Origin: Actinoplanes ianthinogenes
Lineage (GTDB): Bacteria; Actinomycetota; Actinomycetes; Mycobacteriales; Micromonosporaceae
Assembly: GCF_018324205.1 (NCBI RefSeq)
Contig: NZ_AP023356.1
Location: 496,001 to 560,000 of the forward strand
Direction of reading: 5' to 3'
DNA length: 64,000 nt
Every line of letters begins with the position of its first letter. Position 1 is the stretch's first letter. This document shows positions 61,193 to 64,000 of this stretch, one piece after another. Both the position numbers and the translations under genes were made by a program. The notes below the pieces were generated by a model. It was not told the origin of the DNA. It made no database searches and was given only the letters and a program-made list of their open reading frames with translations.

Positions 61193-62203
61193 GTGCTGCG
61201 TACGGGTGGGTTGTTGCTGGTCCTGGACGGGAACAGCCTGCTGCACCGGGCTTACCACGCCAGTGACGGCTCGCTGGAGCCCGCCCCCGCGCTGCGCGGC
61301 CTGATCGGCTATCTCGCCCGCGCCGCCGCCCACCTGCGGCCGGACGCCGTGCTGGTCGGCTTCGACTGCCCGGTCGACTCGGCGCGCCGCACCGACCACC
61401 CGGACTACAAGGCGCACCGCCCGGCGAAACCGGCCGAGCTGACCCGCCAGCTCGCCCTCGCCCCCGACCTGCTGCGGGCCGCCGGGGTGGGCACGGTCGT
61501 CCCGCCGGCCTACGAGGCGGACGACGTGCTGGCCAGCAGCGCCACGCTGGCCCGCCGGCTGGGCTGGCGCTCGGTGCTGATGACCAGCGACCGGGACGCG
61601 TTCGCGCTGATCGACGAGAGCACGTCGGTGCTGCGGGTGCGCAACGGCGGCTTCGACCGGTCGGTGCTGGTCGACCACGAGTCGCTGCCCGCGATGTACG
61701 GGGTGCGGCCCGAGCAGTACACCGACTTCGCGGCGCTGCGCGGCGACCCGTCCGACAATCTGCCGGGCGTGCGGCGCTTCGGGGCACGGACCGCGGCACG
61801 GTTGCTGGCCGCGTTCGGCTCGGTCGACGCTGCGTTCGAGGCGGACGCTGACGCCGTACGGAAAATTGTCGGTGACCTCGCCGCCGCGGCCCTGAGCGAA
61901 CCCACGGCCCGCCTCGTCGTCGACCGCAACCGCAGCCTCATGCGGATGCGCCGCGACCTCCCGGTCCCCAGCCCGGACTCGGCCCGCCTGCCGCTCGACT
62001 ACCTGGTGATCCGCCGCGCCCTGCGCGAGCACGGCATCAACCTGGGCCCGTCCCTGTGGGCCCTGACCGGCGGCGACGCACCGGCCATCCCGGCTCAGGC
62101 GGAACCGGAGCCGGCCTGGGCCGCCGTCCTGCAGCCGCGCGTGCTTCGCGGGTCGATGTCCGGCCGCCGCGACCCCACGCCCGGTCAGGGTGCTCTCTTT
62201 TAA
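61193..62203 (+). CDS. 5'-3' exonuclease (FEN/Pol I N-domain-like) with C-terminal clamp-like motif
   Basis: A 336-residue nuclease of the PIN/FEN type. Motifs are LLLVLDGNSLLHRAYHA, PDAVLVGFDCPVDSARRTDH, PDYKAHRPAKPAELTRQL, PPAYEADDVLASSATLARR, VLMTSDRDAFALIDES and ALRGDPSDNLPGVRRFGART (helix-hairpin-helix), with the acidic metal-binding residues in place. Such proteins remove RNA primers or flaps. The C-terminal tail ends in QGALF, similar to the beta-clamp-binding consensus QLxLF. GTG 61193 lies 6 bp after a TAAGCT -10-like box (61181-61186) that includes the stop of the dehydrogenase, so a leaderless transcript is possible. Confidence 0.9.
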   Translation: MLRTGGLLLVLDGNSLLHRAYHASDGSLEPAPALRGLIGYLARAAAHLRPDAVLVGFDCPVDSARRTDHPDYKAHRPAKPAELTRQLALAPDLLRAAGVGTVVPPAYEADDVLASSATLARRLGWRSVLMTSDRDAFALIDESTSVLRVRNGGFDRSVLVDHESLPAMYGVRPEQYTDFAALRGDPSDNLPGVRRFGARTAARLLAAFGSVDAAFEADADAVRKIVGDLAAAALSEPTARLVVDRNRSLMRMRRDLPVPSPDSARLPLDYLVIRRALREHGINLGPSLWALTGGDAPAIPAQAEPEPAWAAVLQPRVLRGSMSGRRDPTPGQGALF

Positions 62204-62320
62204 AACCAGTATTTGGTACGTCCTCGGCCTGCCACAGGCGCAACAGCCCGGTTCCGTGGCTTCGCGCACGGTGACCCCGGTGCCGGGCCGCGAGGCCGTG
62301 CCGGGCTGAGCTCGCGGGGG

Positions 62321-62439
62321 CCGCTCCCCCGAGGACCCGGCCGCGCCGCCGGCCCGCTCCCCCGACGACCCGGCCGCGCCGCCGATCCCCGGCCGGGCTC
62401 GCAACCTCCGCTCCCCCGAGGACCCGGCCGCGCCGCCGG
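62321..62439. repeat. three copies of a 32-bp GC-rich repeat
   Basis: Nearly identical 32-bp units lie at 62321-62352, 62354-62385 and 62408-62439, the core being CTCCCCCGAGGACCCGG followed by CCGCGCCGCCG. They fill part of the 332 bp between the exonuclease and the convergent small gene. No gene or hairpin is evident in the rest of this gap. Confidence 0.85.
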
Positions 62440-62535
62440 CTCCCACGGCGGGCCCGACGCGGCGCCGGCAACCGTGGAAACGCGGCGGGAGGGGACGGCT
62501 CGGGCGTACCGAAAAGGGGTGTGCCGGAGCCGCGC

Positions 62536-62805
62536 TCACCGCAACCGGGTCGCGATGCCGGCCCGCAGCTCGTCGCGGCTCGCCGCGTCGCGGATCCCGT
62601 CGTGCTCGATCCAGACGGCGAAGTGGAGCGCCTCCATCAGCGACACCTTGAACTCCCGCCGCAACGCCCGCGCGGTCCGCAGGCACCCACGCCCGCCCCA
62701 GCCCCGGGCGATCGCGATGTCCGCGAGGTCGACGACGTCCCCGCCCTCGTCCACGACCCGGCGAAAGACGGCCCGCATCTCCGCTTCGTCGATCACGGGT
62801 CGCAC
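62536..62805 (-). CDS. hypothetical small helical protein
   Basis: An 89-residue soluble protein starting at GTG 62805, with AGGGGG 5 bp upstream. It is predicted mostly helical (DEAEMRAVFRRVVDEGGDVV, ARGWGGRGCLRTARALRREF, FKVSLMEALHFAVWIEHDGI). I do not recognise a family. It stands alone, convergent with the exonuclease across a repeat region and divergent from the alpha/beta hydrolase. Confidence 0.7.
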   Translation of the reverse strand: MRPVIDEAEMRAVFRRVVDEGGDVVDLADIAIARGWGGRGCLRTARALRREFKVSLMEALHFAVWIEHDGIRDAASRDELRAGIATRLR

Positions 62806-62966
62806 GCTACCCCCTACATCGGCGATCGCCGATCGCCCGCGATGCCGGATGAGGGGCGCTTTGGCGGAATACGCGCTGGGCGATGCTTACCTCGTCACGA
62901 GCGGTCGCCGTCGCCGGTCCGCAACCGGCTGGACTAGCCTCGCAGGTGACGAACGGGGGCTCGCGC

Positions 62967-63800
62967 ATGCGCAACGTCACGCTCTCCGCCGGCACCGTCG
63001 AGTACGACGACACCGGCGGTGACGGCCCGGTCCTGGTCTTCCTCACCGGCATCTTCGCCGGCGTCACCCTCTGGCGGCATGTGGTCGCCGACCTCAAGGA
63101 CGGCCATCGCTGCGTCGTGCTGGAGGTGCCGCTCGGCGGCCATCGCATCCCCATGAACCCGGACGCCGACCTCAGCGCGCCCGGCCTCACCCGCCTGGTC
63201 GCCGAGTTCCTCGACAAGCTCGACCTGCGCGACGTCACCCTGATCGGCTGCGACTGGGGCGGCGCGCAACTGGTCGCCGCCCACGGCCTCGGCAAACGCC
63301 TGGCCCGGCTGGTGCTGCTGCCGCAGGAGTCGTTCGAGAACTATCCGCCCGGCCTGCCCGGCCGCGCCCTGTACCTGTCGTCGAAGGTGCCCGGCGCCAC
63401 CTTCCTGGCGTTGCAGACGCTGCGGATTCGCGGCCTGCGCCGCTCCCCGATGAACTTCGGGCTGATGTCGAAACGCCCGGTGCCGCACGACATCATGGAC
63501 GCCTGGTTGCGGCCGTCCCTCACCTCCGGCGAGATCCGGCGAGACCTGCGCAAATATTTGCGTACGACCCGGCGCGACGAATACACGGACGCTGCCGCCC
63601 GCCTGTCCACCTTCGACCGCCCGGCCCTGGTCCTGTGGGCCCCGGAGTCGACGATGATGGTCCCGGCCAACGGCGCCCGCCTGGCCCAGGCGCTGCCGCA
63701 GGGCCGCCTCATCGAGGTCCCGGACAGTTACACCCTGATGCCCGAGGACCAGCCCGCCGCCTGCGCCACCCACATCCGCGAGTTCGTCGCCACCACCTGA
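62967..63800 (+). CDS. alpha/beta-hydrolase fold protein with Asp nucleophile position
   Basis: A 277-residue alpha/beta hydrolase. The oxyanion-region motif is VLVFLTGIFAGVTLWRHVV, and the nucleophile elbow is LIGCDWGGAQLVAAHG with Asp96 at the usual Ser place, as in haloalkane dehalogenases and epoxide hydrolases. A second acid may lie in ALVLWAPESTMMVPA. The place of the catalytic His reads DSYTLMPEDQP (residues 253-263), so no His is visible there. Start at ATG 62967 has GGGGG upstream; the frame is open earlier. Activity is uncertain without the His. Confidence 0.82.
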   Translation: MRNVTLSAGTVEYDDTGGDGPVLVFLTGIFAGVTLWRHVVADLKDGHRCVVLEVPLGGHRIPMNPDADLSAPGLTRLVAEFLDKLDLRDVTLIGCDWGGAQLVAAHGLGKRLARLVLLPQESFENYPPGLPGRALYLSSKVPGATFLALQTLRIRGLRRSPMNFGLMSKRPVPHDIMDAWLRPSLTSGEIRRDLRKYLRTTRRDEYTDAAARLSTFDRPALVLWAPESTMMVPANGARLAQALPQGRLIEVPDSYTLMPEDQPAACATHIREFVATT

Positions 63801-63828
63801 CCACAACTGGCCCTGGCGCACTCTGACA

Positions 63829-64000
63829 TCCATCGGCGCGGGCCGGAAGGCCTGACCGACGCCGCCCAGTTGCAACGCCGAGCTGCGGACCCGCGGCTGG
63901 CGCGGCACCCTGCGCACCGTGCAGCGCTACCTGCGACCACTACGTCCAGGCCACCACACCCCGGCCTGCGCCGGGGCCGAAACCACGCCGGGTCACCAGC
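63829..64000 (+). pseudogene. ISL3-type transposase remnant, cut by the window edge
   Basis: Short peptides in shifting frames read like one ISL3-family transposase: GLTDAAQL, then one frame over AELRTRGWRGTLRTVQRYLR and RPLR, and in a third frame PKPRRVTS at the very end. This order (DAAQL, helix-turn-helix RTVxRYLRPLR, PKPRRV) is characteristic of the middle of these transposases. At least two frameshifts show it is decayed. The rest lies beyond position 64000. Confidence 0.55.

Overview
The window is very GC-rich. It uses many GTG starts and has tight ATGA/GTGA gene overlaps. Its gene families (ECF41-type sigma factor, large ATP-binding LuxR regulators, CGNR-type regulator, PL9-like secreted lyase) are typical of actinomycetes. 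An Actinoplanes-like member of the Micromonosporaceae fits best; this is inferred from style and gene content, with no marker gene to prove it.

Left flank (1-13.2 kb). After the end of a DUF4132-type protein come a TusA-like protein and a divergent pair made of a carboxymuconolactone-decarboxylase-like protein and an ECF41 sigma factor. Next is a minus-strand catabolic operon read from 8.85 kb down to 2.66 kb: LacI-type repressor, lipoprotein solute-binding protein, ABC ATPase, two permeases, and an enolase-superfamily dehydratase resembling D-mannonate dehydratase. Its promoter carries a perfect 12-bp palindrome between the -35 and -10 boxes. Ten copies of a 63-bp tandem repeat, a Gly/Asp-rich hypothetical gene and a 932-residue LuxR-family ATPase regulator follow.

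Core (13.5-39.5 kb). Twenty-one co-oriented and mostly overlapping genes form an apparently complete extracellular contractile injection system (eCIS, phage-tail-like particle). In order they encode: Pvc16-like terminator, a beta-rich protein, a large sheath, tube, second sheath, second tube, a small Afp6-like protein, LysM tube/baseplate protein, a split spike (D-like and V-like), a PAAR-like tip, gp25, baseplate J, tail protein I, three fibre-like proteins sharing one N-terminal module (one with a collagen-like stretch), a small helical protein, a tape-measure protein with a 36-bp tandem repeat, the Pvc15-like AAA+ ATPase and a 1166-residue candidate cargo with annexin-like segments. This is the most interesting system in the window. 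A second LuxR-type ATPase regulator lies just beyond its far end.

Right flank (39.5-64 kb). This part is mixed accessory and housekeeping content: a methyltransferase followed by an internally deleted aminotransferase pseudogene, an MBL-fold hydrolase divergent from a CGNR-type regulator with a strong inverted repeat between them, a MerR-methyltransferase fusion, an Lrp regulator, an SMP-30 protein and NAD synthetase. Then come C-rich degenerate repeats, a Gln/Ala/Pro-repeat reading frame in front of a six-PAS/GAF sensor kinase, a frameshifted LysM haem peroxidase, a secreted PL9-like lyase, a lipoprotein, a short-chain dehydrogenase, a 5'-3' exonuclease ending in a possible clamp-binding motif, an alpha/beta hydrolase and a decayed ISL3-type transposase at the edge.
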